Shown here: positions 32,602-40,062 of the stretch, piece after piece
Position numbering within the stretch: the stretch's first letter is position 1
Layout: each line of letters starts with the position of its first letter
Assembly: GCA_016192145.1 (NCBI GenBank)
Contig: JACPUT010000004.1
Location: 85,694 to 149,693 of the forward strand
Reading direction: 5' to 3'
Source: Acidobacteriota bacterium
GTDB taxonomy: Bacteria > Acidobacteriota > Holophagae > Holophagales > Holophagaceae
DNA: 64,000 bases
Notes under the pieces: generated by a model
Seen by the model: the letters and a program-made list of their open reading frames with translations, nothing else
What the model was told of the DNA's origin: nothing
The model's database searches: none
Program-made: the position numbers and the translations under genes

Positions 32602-33252
32602 CTAGTTCACGCGGACGACGATATCGTCCACGGACGTGGTGGTCTTGGTCCAGCCGTTCACCGGAGGATTGGTGAGGCTGTTGACCGCGGAAATGGTCTT
32701 GTTCGGGCCCGCGCAGACCACCCAGATGGCGCCGTTGGTGTTCTGTCCATTTTGGTTGTATCCGATGATCAGGTAGCGGGTGCCCCAGGGATCCGTCTTG
32801 GCGGCGACATCGGAGCCCAGGTAGGGACCCTTGTAGGCGAACTCCTGGCCCGCATTGGCGGCGGCACCCAGGTTCGGGAGGGCGAACATGACCTGCGCGT
32901 TGGCCGGGCTGGCGGCCGTGGAGAACAGGTTCGTGAAGAGGTTGTTGGCGTTGCCCGCGGCCACGCCGACGGGGTAGCTGGTGGCACCGGCCGGGCCCGA
33001 GGCCCAGAAGAGGTTGCCGGCGCCGCTGGCCCCGCCGGGCCCGCCACCCACGCTGGGACGGTTGGCGGTGTCCTTCAGCTGGCTGGCGATGGCCGCGGCG
33101 ATCACCTGGATATCGTTGGCCGCGCGGGCCCGGCGGCTGTCATCGAGGTTCTTCACCACGAGCGGCACCACGATGCCGGAGAGGATGGCCACCACCGCGA
33201 TGGCGACCGCGGCTTCGATGAGGGTGAAACCCTGTTCTCGGGCGTTCTTCAT
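32602..33252 (-). CDS. gspG: Major pseudopilin/pilin (GspG-like), first gene of the filament operon
   Basis: 216 residues. Leader peptide MKNAREQG with cleavage before FTLIEAAVAIAVVAILSGIVVPLVV. The body holds DPWGTRYLIIGYNQNGQ, the GspG Ca/core motif. The AGG-type ribosome-binding site GGAG is close to ATG 33252. Low-complexity Gly/Ala-rich mid-region. As first gene with a stem-loop after it, it is probably the most expressed subunit. Confidence 0.92.
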   Translation of the reverse strand: MKNAREQGFTLIEAAVAIAVVAILSGIVVPLVVKNLDDSRRARAANDIQVIAAAIASQLKDTANRPSVGGGPGGASGAGNLFWASGPAGATSYPVGVAAGNANNLFTNLFSTAASPANAQVMFALPNLGAAANAGQEFAYKGPYLGSDVAAKTDPWGTRYLIIGYNQNGQNTNGAIWVVCAGPNKTISAVNSLTNPPVNGWTKTTTSVDDIVVRVN

Positions 33253-33356
33253 GGGAGCTCCTGGATGAAGGTTGGAACCTTCGGATTTTAGAGGTATCGG
33301 TTGTAAATAAGACTAACTCAACTAGGGGCATTCCAAGGGGTGGATCCTTCACCGCC

Positions 33357-33385
33357 TTGCCCCGGTGAGGCCTTTGAAGTAGCAT
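33357..33385 (+). promoter_or_regulatory. Promoter of the tRNA-Gly gene
   Basis: TTGCCC (33357-33362) and TAGCAT (33380-33385) are spaced by 17 bases and lie 13 bases upstream of the mature tRNA 5' end, a good sigma-70-type match. Confidence 0.7.
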
Positions 33386-33398
33386 CGACAGATCGCTT

Positions 33399-33473
33399 GC
33401 GGGCGTAGTTCAGTGGTAGAACGCAAGCTTCCCAAGCTTGATGTCGAGGGTTCAATCCCCTTCGCCCGCTCCA
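33399..33473 (+). tRNA. tRNA-Gly (anticodon CCC)
   Basis: A full cloverleaf is seen: acceptor GCGGGCG/CGCCCGC, D arm GTTC/GAAC, anticodon stem CAAGC/GCTTG around loop TTCCCAA (anticodon CCC) and T arm with TTCAATC. The 3' CCA (33471-33473) is encoded. Confidence 0.97.
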
Positions 33474-33507
33474 AAGGAAAGGCCTCCGAGTCGGGGGCCT
33501 TTCCTTT
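33473..33507 (+). terminator. Terminator of tRNA-Gly
   Basis: AAAGGAAAGGCC (33473-33484) is perfectly complementary to GGCCTTTCCTTT (33496-33507), giving a stem that can be extended by three pairs. It starts in the CCA of the tRNA. Confidence 0.8.
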
Positions 33508-33552
33508 AGCTGGCAGGAGCCCGGGGGGACCGGCCCGAGGATCCCGGAGGCC

Positions 33553-34686
33553 TCAGGACCCCGGCCGCCCCGCCGCCTTGTTCTCCAGCAGGCGCTTGGC
33601 CTCGCGCCGCAGCATCTCGGGCACGTTCTTGTCCTTCATGATGAGCTTGATATCGGCTTCCATGAGTCGCTTGAAGTGGGTCATGGCGATGGGGAGCGGG
33701 GTCTTGGGATTCATGACGAGGCTCTTGTAGATGGTGTATTTCTTCATCCAATCGCGGTTGGCGGCGATGACGCGGAGCACCTCCTCATTGATGGTGCGCA
33801 TGTTGGCGATGTAGGCGACCTCGCCCTCGGTGATGCGGCCGTTGCGGATCACGGCCACCTGGATGAGACGGTTGGCCTCGCGGATGAGGATCGTGCGCTC
33901 TTCCTTGCCGCCCTTGGTGGCCAGCATGATCTTCTGATTCGTCTTCAAGCGCATGACGCGCTGGGTGAGGCTGAGGCTGATGGGGTTGCCTTCCTCGTCC
34001 ACGATGGGCTCATCACCCAGGCGGGCACGACGCTCCTCGCCCTCGAAGGGTTCATCCCCTTCGCGGCGATCCGCATCCACGCCCGCGGGCAGCTCCACCT
34101 TGGGCATGGGAAGTTCGGCCCAGGCCTTGTCCAGGCGGCCGGCTTCCACGTCGTCGATGACGGCCAGGCGCTCCTGCTTGAGGCTCTCGGGCCCCTGCTT
34201 GAGCACGTCGAAGCGGAATTCCTCGATGCGCCGCTTGAGGTTGTAATCGCACTCCGGATGTTCCTCGAGGAGATCGAGGATCTGGGGTCGCTCCAGCCAC
34301 TTCACCTGGTTGTTCGAGACGATGGGCAGCGCGGGCCCAGGGAGGAAAGGCACGGCCTCTTCGAGAATGCCGGACGTGATCCCCGAGTGGAGCAGCGCCG
34401 GATCGAGGAGGGTCATCTCCTTCCGGAATCGAAGGATCAGGCGCAGCGGATCCGGCGGATCGATGGGCCCCAGCAGCACGCCCGCGATGAGCGACTCGGG
34501 CATCCCTTCGAAGGTCGCCCGCGCCTTCTCTTGATGGGCGCCTTCGCTCAGTGCCGCATGGCTCAGGGCCTGGAGGAGGTCGAGGGGAGGGACCGGCAGC
34601 GCGCCCCCCAGCAGGGCGCTGATCATCGGGTCAGGCAGCTGGTTCGCGAGGAATTTTTGTACGATCGGATGCACGGCTACCCTCAC
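33553..34686 (-). CDS. Conserved-looking protein of unknown function coupled to RodZ-like and MoxR genes
   Basis: 377 residues, cytoplasmic, no signal or membrane span. The N-terminal half is helical and leucine-rich (LLQALSHAALSEGAHQEK...MPESLIAGVLLG). A Glu-rich linker (about 210-235) leads to a basic C-terminal half (MLATKGGKEERTILIREANRLIQVAVIRNGRITEGEVAYIANMRTINEEVLRVIAANRDWMKKYTIYKSLVMNPKTPLPIAMTHFKRL) that looks strongly conserved. I do not recognise the family. GTG 34686 overlaps the stop of the RodZ-like gene, so the three genes (MoxR, RodZ-like, this) form one coupled operon, suggesting an envelope or morphology role. Confidence 0.85.
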   Translation of the reverse strand: MRVAVHPIVQKFLANQLPDPMISALLGGALPVPPLDLLQALSHAALSEGAHQEKARATFEGMPESLIAGVLLGPIDPPDPLRLILRFRKEMTLLDPALLHSGITSGILEEAVPFLPGPALPIVSNNQVKWLERPQILDLLEEHPECDYNLKRRIEEFRFDVLKQGPESLKQERLAVIDDVEAGRLDKAWAELPMPKVELPAGVDADRREGDEPFEGEERRARLGDEPIVDEEGNPISLSLTQRVMRLKTNQKIMLATKGGKEERTILIREANRLIQVAVIRNGRITEGEVAYIANMRTINEEVLRVIAANRDWMKKYTIYKSLVMNPKTPLPIAMTHFKRLMEADIKLIMKDKNVPEMLRREAKRLLENKAAGRPGS

Positions 34687-35498
34687 TGCGGAGTCTCTTC
34701 AATCTCGGGGGCTCCGCCCGGAGGCAGGGCCTTGGGCTTCGGCTTGATCCAGCGCCCTTCGGCATCGAATCGCCCCTCCCAATCCTCGCCGACCGCCGCC
34801 CCGTGGTCGATGGCCTCGCCGGCAACTTCCACCCGCACGACGCCTGCGTTGGAAAGCCGGAGCCGGAAGGCACCCTTCACCCTCAACTTCCAGGGTTCGG
34901 ACACCCGTAGGGTCCGGGTGAGTTGAAGGCCTCCCTCCCCTTCCAGGATGGCATCCGCCACATCCTGGGCCCGGAGGCTCACGAGCATTCCGGCCTCGGT
35001 ATGGGGCGCTTCGGGGAGCATATCCCCAAGCACGGGATAGGCCGTTTGAGCGGGAGGCGGCGGTGGAGGCACATAGGTTCCGGGATGTTCCGGCAGCCAG
35101 CTGAGGGTGGTCGTGCGTTGCCCCAGGCGCGGGCCGGGCACGACCAGCCACCCGAGGAGCAGAAGGCAGAGGGCGCTCAGCCCCACCACGGCCCACCGTT
35201 CCATGCGCTCTTGGGCCGGATCAACGGGGGGCGTCTCCGGCAGGCCTGGCAGGGCTTCGAATGCTTCCACATGGTCGGCGAGGTCCACCCCCAGCCGATC
35301 CGCCAGTTGCCGCACCAAGGGGCGCACGCCGCCGGGCGGGAAGGCCTTCCACCGGCCCTCCTCCAGGGCCTGGAGCTGGGAGGGATGGAGGTTCACCTCC
35401 TCCGCCAGGTACTCCCGGCTCAACGTCCTGGCCAGCCGGGCTTGCCGCAGCACCTGCCCGAGGTGGGAAGCCCCTCCCGGATCCTCGACGGCGTTCAC
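34683..35498 (-). CDS. RodZ-like membrane protein with N-terminal helix-turn-helix
   Basis: 271 residues. HTH (12-75; LGQVLRQARLARTLSREYLAEEVNLHPSQLQALEEGRWKAFP) as in RodZ, one membrane segment (about 104-121, VVGLSALCLLLLGWLVV), a Pro-rich linker and a periplasmic beta domain (about 165-250). RodZ connects MreB to the cell-wall elongation complex. The C-terminal DUF4115 part is diverged. GTG 35498 overlaps the MoxR stop. No mreB gene is in the window. Confidence 0.8.
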   Translation of the reverse strand: MNAVEDPGGASHLGQVLRQARLARTLSREYLAEEVNLHPSQLQALEEGRWKAFPPGGVRPLVRQLADRLGVDLADHVEAFEALPGLPETPPVDPAQERMERWAVVGLSALCLLLLGWLVVPGPRLGQRTTTLSWLPEHPGTYVPPPPPPAQTAYPVLGDMLPEAPHTEAGMLVSLRAQDVADAILEGEGGLQLTRTLRVSEPWKLRVKGAFRLRLSNAGVVRVEVAGEAIDHGAAVGEDWEGRFDAEGRWIKPKPKALPPGGAPEIEETPQ

Positions 35499-36463
35499 GG
35501 CTTCCAGCCGACGGGAACCTCGGCCACGAGGCGCCCCAACTGATCGCGCCGTTCCGCCCGGGCCAGGCGCCGATCATCCAAGGTGCCCCGATGGGCCATC
35601 ACATCCTTGAAGGTGGCCTGCAGATCATCCGGGGTCACGAAGTCCCGATTGGAGAGCCAGGCCTCGGCCTGGGCCAACTTCAGCCAATGGCGCAGGGCCC
35701 GGGTGGAGCAGAAGGAACCCGACTGTCGCAACCGCAGGGCCACGCGCTCCGCGTAATCCAGGAGGGGGTCGCTCAGGCGCAGCTCACCCACCTGATGCCG
35801 CACGAGACGCCATCCCTCCAGGTCCAAGCAGGGGGTGAGGCGATCCAGCCGCTCCGTGCCCGCCTCGCCCCGCAGCACCTTCCGCTCGGCGGCGGGGTCG
35901 GCGTAGCCGAGGTGGAGCACGCAGCTGAACCGATCCAGCTGGCTCTCGGGCAACGGGAAGGTGCCGGCATGATCCAAGGGGTTCTGCGTGGCCACGACGA
36001 AGAAGGGATCCGGAAGGGGGTGGGTGCTGCGGTCCAGGGTGACCTGGCCTTCCACCATCACCTCCAGCAGGGCGCTTTGGGTCTTGGGGCCGATGCGGTT
36101 CAGCTCATCCAGGAGCAGTACATTGCAGAAGACGGGCCCGGGCTGGAAGCGGAAGGCCTGGGCCGTACCATCCCAGAGGTGCACGCCGAGGAGATCGGAA
36201 GGGAGCAGATCGTTGGTGCCCTGCACCCGCTGGAAGGTGCCGCCCAGGAGCTGGGCCAGGCCCTTGGCCAGCGTCGTCTTGCCCACGCCGGGCACGTCCT
36301 CCAGCAGCAGGTGCCCACCGGCGAGGAGCGTGGCCAGGGCCCGACGAACCTGGACCTCCTTGCCGACCACCACCGACTGGAGCAACTGCAACCCTCCCAG
36401 CACGGCCTTGCGGAGGGCCTCCGCCGAACGGTGCTCCAGGGGCTGGACGGGGGGGACGTTCAT
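35495..36463 (-). CDS. MoxR-family AAA+ ATPase
   Basis: 322 residues. Walker A LLEDVPGVGKTTLAKG, Walker B NVLLLDELNRIGPKTQSALLEVM, sensor 1 FFVVATQNPLDHAGTFPLPESQLDRF and sensor 2 STRALRHWLKLA. MoxR ATPases act as chaperones for maturation of protein complexes, usually with a VWA/DUF58 protein; no such partner follows here, replaced by a RodZ-like gene. It starts the three-gene coupled operon. Confidence 0.93.
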   Translation of the reverse strand: MNVPPVQPLEHRSAEALRKAVLGGLQLLQSVVVGKEVQVRRALATLLAGGHLLLEDVPGVGKTTLAKGLAQLLGGTFQRVQGTNDLLPSDLLGVHLWDGTAQAFRFQPGPVFCNVLLLDELNRIGPKTQSALLEVMVEGQVTLDRSTHPLPDPFFVVATQNPLDHAGTFPLPESQLDRFSCVLHLGYADPAAERKVLRGEAGTERLDRLTPCLDLEGWRLVRHQVGELRLSDPLLDYAERVALRLRQSGSFCSTRALRHWLKLAQAEAWLSNRDFVTPDDLQATFKDVMAHRGTLDDRRLARAERRDQLGRLVAEVPVGWKP

Positions 36464-36494
36464 TCAACCAGTATGGGGCCCGGGGGCTTCTAAT

Positions 36495-36517
36495 GGGATC
36501 ACTTGGACACGCGCCTA
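36495..36517. repeat. Half copy of family D element
   Basis: GGGATCACTTGGACACGCGCCTA matches the right arm of the 15141-15199 repeat with few changes. Its last three bases are the stop codon of the NtrC-like regulator, as the full copy supplies the murG stop. Confidence 0.7.
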
Positions 36518-37726
36518 ACCTTCGATGGGAATCCCGTGATCGCGGAGCCGCTGCCCGAGCACGCGAACCGTGAGCTCAAGGGCCTCCGCGGCTTTGGGAA
36601 GGTCGCCACCGGATCGTTCCAGGGCCCGCCGGAGGAGGCGCTCCTCGGCTTGTCGGAGGATCTCCTTTTCCATCGTTTCCAGGGACCCTTCCCCCGGCCA
36701 GCCGAGGATGAGGGGATCCTGCTCCGCGAGGCCGAGATCCCGGAAGCCCCGGATCACGGGCCCCCGATGGAAGCGGGCCGTGCGCAGGGCCAGGGCTTCC
36801 AGCTCCCGCAGATTCCCGGGCCAGGGGTGCTCCAACAATTCCCGCTCCGAGGCCCGATCCAGCTGGGGACTGAGGCGGCCCTCGCGCTGGCAGGCCCGCT
36901 CGAGGCAGAGCCGGAACAGGGGCAGGATATCCTCCCGCCGTTCCCGCAGCCCGGGCACCCGCAGCTCAAGTACGCCGAAGCGCTCCCGGAGCCGCGCTCC
37001 AGGCGCCCCTATGGCCCCAGCCATCCAGCGCAGGCCGGGCTCCTCCATTTGCCGGATGATCGCCTCGCCCGCTTCGACCCCGGCGAGGTCGAGCCCTTGA
37101 AGGAAGAGGCTGCCTCCCGCCACCAGCCTCCGCTGGGAATCGGGCACGCCCTCGGGTCCCAACGCCTCTGAAGCCAGGGAGAGGTAGGGAGCCTTGGGAT
37201 GGCGGAGGACGTGGAGCCGCCGGGCCGCGCGCCCCTTCCCCGCACCCCGGGGTCCCAGGAAGAGCACGGGCACCGTGGCTTCGGAGGCCTTCCGCAGGGC
37301 GGCATCCAGCTCCTTCAGGGCGGGGCTCGCCGCCACCCAGGGCTCCTGGGGACTGGGCGGAGGGGCGGAGGCCAGGGCCCGGAGGCGGTCCAGCAGGGCC
37401 AGGAAGGCGCCGAGCTCGAAGGGCTTGGGCAGGAAGTCATCGGCCCCGGCCTGCATGGCCTCCACGATGTCCCGGGCCTCCGCGAACGCGCTCATGAGCA
37501 CCACCCGCAACCCCGGCTGCAGCCGCTTGGCCCGGTGGATCAGCTCCAGCCCGGTGAGCCCCGGCAGGCGGAGATCCGTGGCGAGCAGATCGAAGGGGCC
37601 CGCCTCCAGGGCGCGCAGCGCCTCCAGGGGATCCCCCAACGCCACCACCTCGAAGGGCGACCCCACCAGGGCCTGCTCGAGCAGGCGGCGGAAGCTGTCC
37701 TTGTCCTCCACCAGCAGCAACCTCAA
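36515..37726 (-). CDS. NtrC-like response regulator lacking the GAFTGA loop
   Basis: 403 residues: receiver (Asp51), an AAA+ domain (about 130-330) and a C-terminal Fis-type helix-turn-helix (GDLPKAAEALELTVRVLGQRLRDHG). Walker A is GPRGAGKG (158-165), but the GAFTGA segment that contacts sigma-54 is gone: after LSLASEALG the sequence goes to VPDSQRRLVAGGSLFLQGLDL. The arginine finger region is also shortened. It should bind DNA and oligomerise but not activate sigma-54, so it may repress or act at sigma-70 promoters. TTG 37726 has GGAGGG five bases upstream. The gene follows aroDE by one base. Confidence 0.88.
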   Translation of the reverse strand: MRLLLVEDKDSFRRLLEQALVGSPFEVVALGDPLEALRALEAGPFDLLATDLRLPGLTGLELIHRAKRLQPGLRVVLMSAFAEARDIVEAMQAGADDFLPKPFELGAFLALLDRLRALASAPPPSPQEPWVAASPALKELDAALRKASEATVPVLFLGPRGAGKGRAARRLHVLRHPKAPYLSLASEALGPEGVPDSQRRLVAGGSLFLQGLDLAGVEAGEAIIRQMEEPGLRWMAGAIGAPGARLRERFGVLELRVPGLRERREDILPLFRLCLERACQREGRLSPQLDRASERELLEHPWPGNLRELEALALRTARFHRGPVIRGFRDLGLAEQDPLILGWPGEGSLETMEKEILRQAEERLLRRALERSGGDLPKAAEALELTVRVLGQRLRDHGIPIEG

Positions 37727-37727
37727 G

Positions 37728-39089
37728 TCACCCTCCGCAACCCGCGATGAAGCGGCGGCTCTGGGCCTCCGCCTGCAGCTCGAAAAGGGCCTCGCCGTCC
37801 ACGAGGCTGAGGTTGTGGGCCTTCACCCACCGGGCGAAGGCGGTCTTCTCCTTGTAGACCCACTCCACGGCCCACTTGAGGGATGGCAGGGCCGCCGAGA
37901 GGAGTTCCGGATAGGGCACGGGATCCCCGGGATCCATCCCCAGGCTCGTGGCCTGGATGACCCCCACGGGCTTCAACGTGGCCAGGGTGGAGGCCAGGGG
38001 CTGGGCCCGCCGCTTGACCAGCACGGCGGTGAAGCCCATGGCCTCCACCACGTCGCGGCTGGCGTTCGCCACGCCGCCATCGCCGAGGATCAGCACGGGC
38101 CCCTTGGGCAGGCCCTTCAGCTTGGCCAGGAGGGCCTCGGTATCCGTGTTCACCCCCTCCCAGGGATCGCCGGGTTGCCGCCGCCAGAGGGTGTTCGTGG
38201 GACCCCGGAGCCCAAGGGCCTCGGGAAGGCTCATCTTCAGGGGCGCGGTGATCGAGAGGCCCAACACGGGAAGGGCATCCAGGGCCTCCACCGCCTCTTC
38301 GGCCTCGGCGCATTCCAGCGGCAGGTAGACGAGATCCTTCCAGGACCGCTGGAAGCGGGGCGTGTGGTATTCGGGGCTGCGGCTGTGCAGCACGGGCGAG
38401 CCGATCACCCCGCAAATGCCGTGGTCCTTGTGGAGCCGCGCCACGCGCCAGCTGCGCAGGGTCGCGAGGGGCAGCTGGCCCGGCGCCGCGGGGGGCCCAT
38501 CATCCGGGCAGGCGTAGGTGAAGGCGCCGTTCCAGGCCCCCTGCATCACCCGGCTCACCATGCCCTTGGGCCCCATGAGAAAGGCGCTGAGCCGGAGCTC
38601 GTGATCGTGGGCCCAGGCCAGGGGCCCCTTGAGGCGCGCATTGTCCCCGAGCCGCTCGGCGTGGCCCACCCACTTCCAGGCATCGCCTTCGGGCAGGGCC
38701 TTGAGCCGGGTTTCCAGATCGAAGACCCCCGGCCTCACATGGACGCTGCGGAGCAGGCGGGTATGGGTTCGATGGGCCTCGAACCAGGCGGGCACCGCCA
38801 GATCCCACTCCAGGTCGATCCAGGCGGGCCGGGCCTCCGCGGCGCGCTTGAGGTGGGCCATCCGACCGGCCTCGTCGGCGTCCGGCCATCGTCCGCCCTC
38901 CGAGGCCCGACGGCAGGTGACCAGGCAGCGCCGCTGCAGCATCTGCACCATTTCCGCGGGATCGCGATCGGGCCAGAGATCCAGGCGCAGCTCGGGCAGC
39001 GCGTCGTCACCCAGGCGGCGGCCGTAGGTCAAGCCCTCCTCCGGTTCGGGGTGGGTGAGCGTGACGATGTAGAAGGGCAACGGGGTCAT
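37728..39089 (-). CDS. aroDE: Bifunctional 3-dehydroquinate dehydratase type I / shikimate dehydrogenase
   Basis: 453 residues. N-terminal type I DHQase (1-205) with Glu94 (DLEWDL), His117 (RSVHV) and Schiff-base Lys139 (AWKWVGH). C-terminal shikimate dehydrogenase (222-453): GVIGSPVLHSRSPE, catalytic Lys285 (SITAPLK), GVNTDTEAL and the NADP loop GDGGVANASRDVV. The DHQase-SDH fusion is known in plants and some bacteria (order AroD-AroE). It performs steps 3 and 4 of the shikimate pathway. A longer open frame starts at 39329 but ATG 39089 begins the conserved protein. Confidence 0.95.
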   Translation of the reverse strand: MTPLPFYIVTLTHPEPEEGLTYGRRLGDDALPELRLDLWPDRDPAEMVQMLQRRCLVTCRRASEGGRWPDADEAGRMAHLKRAAEARPAWIDLEWDLAVPAWFEAHRTHTRLLRSVHVRPGVFDLETRLKALPEGDAWKWVGHAERLGDNARLKGPLAWAHDHELRLSAFLMGPKGMVSRVMQGAWNGAFTYACPDDGPPAAPGQLPLATLRSWRVARLHKDHGICGVIGSPVLHSRSPEYHTPRFQRSWKDLVYLPLECAEAEEAVEALDALPVLGLSITAPLKMSLPEALGLRGPTNTLWRRQPGDPWEGVNTDTEALLAKLKGLPKGPVLILGDGGVANASRDVVEAMGFTAVLVKRRAQPLASTLATLKPVGVIQATSLGMDPGDPVPYPELLSAALPSLKWAVEWVYKEKTAFARWVKAHNLSLVDGEALFELQAEAQSRRFIAGCGG

Positions 39090-39174
39090 GGGCGGCGGTC
39101 CAGGCTGGGCGGGCGTATGGGACACAGCTAACCACAGATGCCCGGCATCGGCCTCATCGGTGTTCGCCAGAAAC

Positions 39175-39972
39175 CTATTCGTGACGGCGGTTCCGGACCT
39201 TGGCGGCCTGCCACTGGGCCTCCATCTCATCGAGGGTACGGTGCTCCCAACCTCCGTGGTCCAGGGCATCATCCTCCACGGATTCGAAGCGCTTCCGGAA
39301 CCGCACCATCTGCTTGCGCAGGGCGGCATCGGGGTCCACGCCCTTGCGGCGGGCCCACTGCACGAGGGAGAAGAGCACGTCGCCGAACTCCGCCTCCACC
39401 CGCACGGGATCGCTTTCGGCCTGAAGCTCCGCGACCTCCTCCTTCACCTTGTCGAGCACGCCTTCCAGATCCGGCCACTCGAAGCCCACCTTGGCGCAGC
39501 GCTTCCCGATCTCCATGGCCTCATCCAGGGGGGAGAGGTGGGCGGTGCCTTCCAGCAGGCGCTTCTCCGCGGGCAGGCCCTTGGCCTTCCGCTCCCCGGC
39601 CTTGATGGCGTCCCAGTTCACGAGCACTTCGTCGGAGCCGGAGACATCCACGTCCGCGAAGAGGTGGGGATGGCGGCGCACCAGCTTCTCCACGATCACG
39701 CGCTCCACGTCCGCCAGATCCCAGGCCCCGCGATCCTCGGCCATCTGGGCGTGGAAGACCACCTGCAGCCAGAGGTCCCCCAGTTCTTCCTTGAGATGGG
39801 CTTCGGTGGCGGGGTCCCCCGGCTTGTGCGCGGCCAGCGCCTCCAACACCTCCGCCGTCTCCTCGCGGAGGTGCCGCATGAGGCTTTGGTGGTCCTGCTC
39901 CAGATCCCAGGGGCAGCCCCGCTCGGGGTGCCGCAGGCGGCTCATGAGGGCGCGGAGTGTGGTGGGGGCCAT
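39175..39972 (-). CDS. mazG: Nucleoside triphosphate pyrophosphohydrolase MazG
   Basis: 265 residues with two MazG domains. Domain 1: MSRLRHPERGCPWDLEQDHQSLMRHLREETAEVLEAL and EELGDLWLQVVFHAQMA. Domain 2: EWPDLEGVLDKVKEEVAEL and EFGDVLFSLVQWAR. The EEx(2)E and ExxD metal-binding pairs are present in both. It hydrolyses non-canonical or excess NTPs to NMP and PPi. It starts downstream of a family B repeat. Confidence 0.95.
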   Translation of the reverse strand: MAPTTLRALMSRLRHPERGCPWDLEQDHQSLMRHLREETAEVLEALAAHKPGDPATEAHLKEELGDLWLQVVFHAQMAEDRGAWDLADVERVIVEKLVRRHPHLFADVDVSGSDEVLVNWDAIKAGERKAKGLPAEKRLLEGTAHLSPLDEAMEIGKRCAKVGFEWPDLEGVLDKVKEEVAELQAESDPVRVEAEFGDVLFSLVQWARRKGVDPDAALRKQMVRFRKRFESVEDDALDHGGWEHRTLDEMEAQWQAAKVRNRRHE

Positions 39973-39983
39973 GCAAAGAAATT

Positions 39984-40061
39984 AACCGCGAATGACGCGA
40001 ATGAGCGCGAATGGAGCCGCACTTGGCTTTCCATTCGCGCCCATTCGCGTCATTCGCGGTT
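39984..40061. repeat. Intergenic inverted repeat, family B copy 2
   Basis: Arms AACCGCGAATGACGCGAATG and their reverse complement enclose a short spacer between mazG and the M3 peptidase gene, ending two bases before the peptidase stop codon. Confidence 0.9.
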
Positions 40062-40062
40062 C

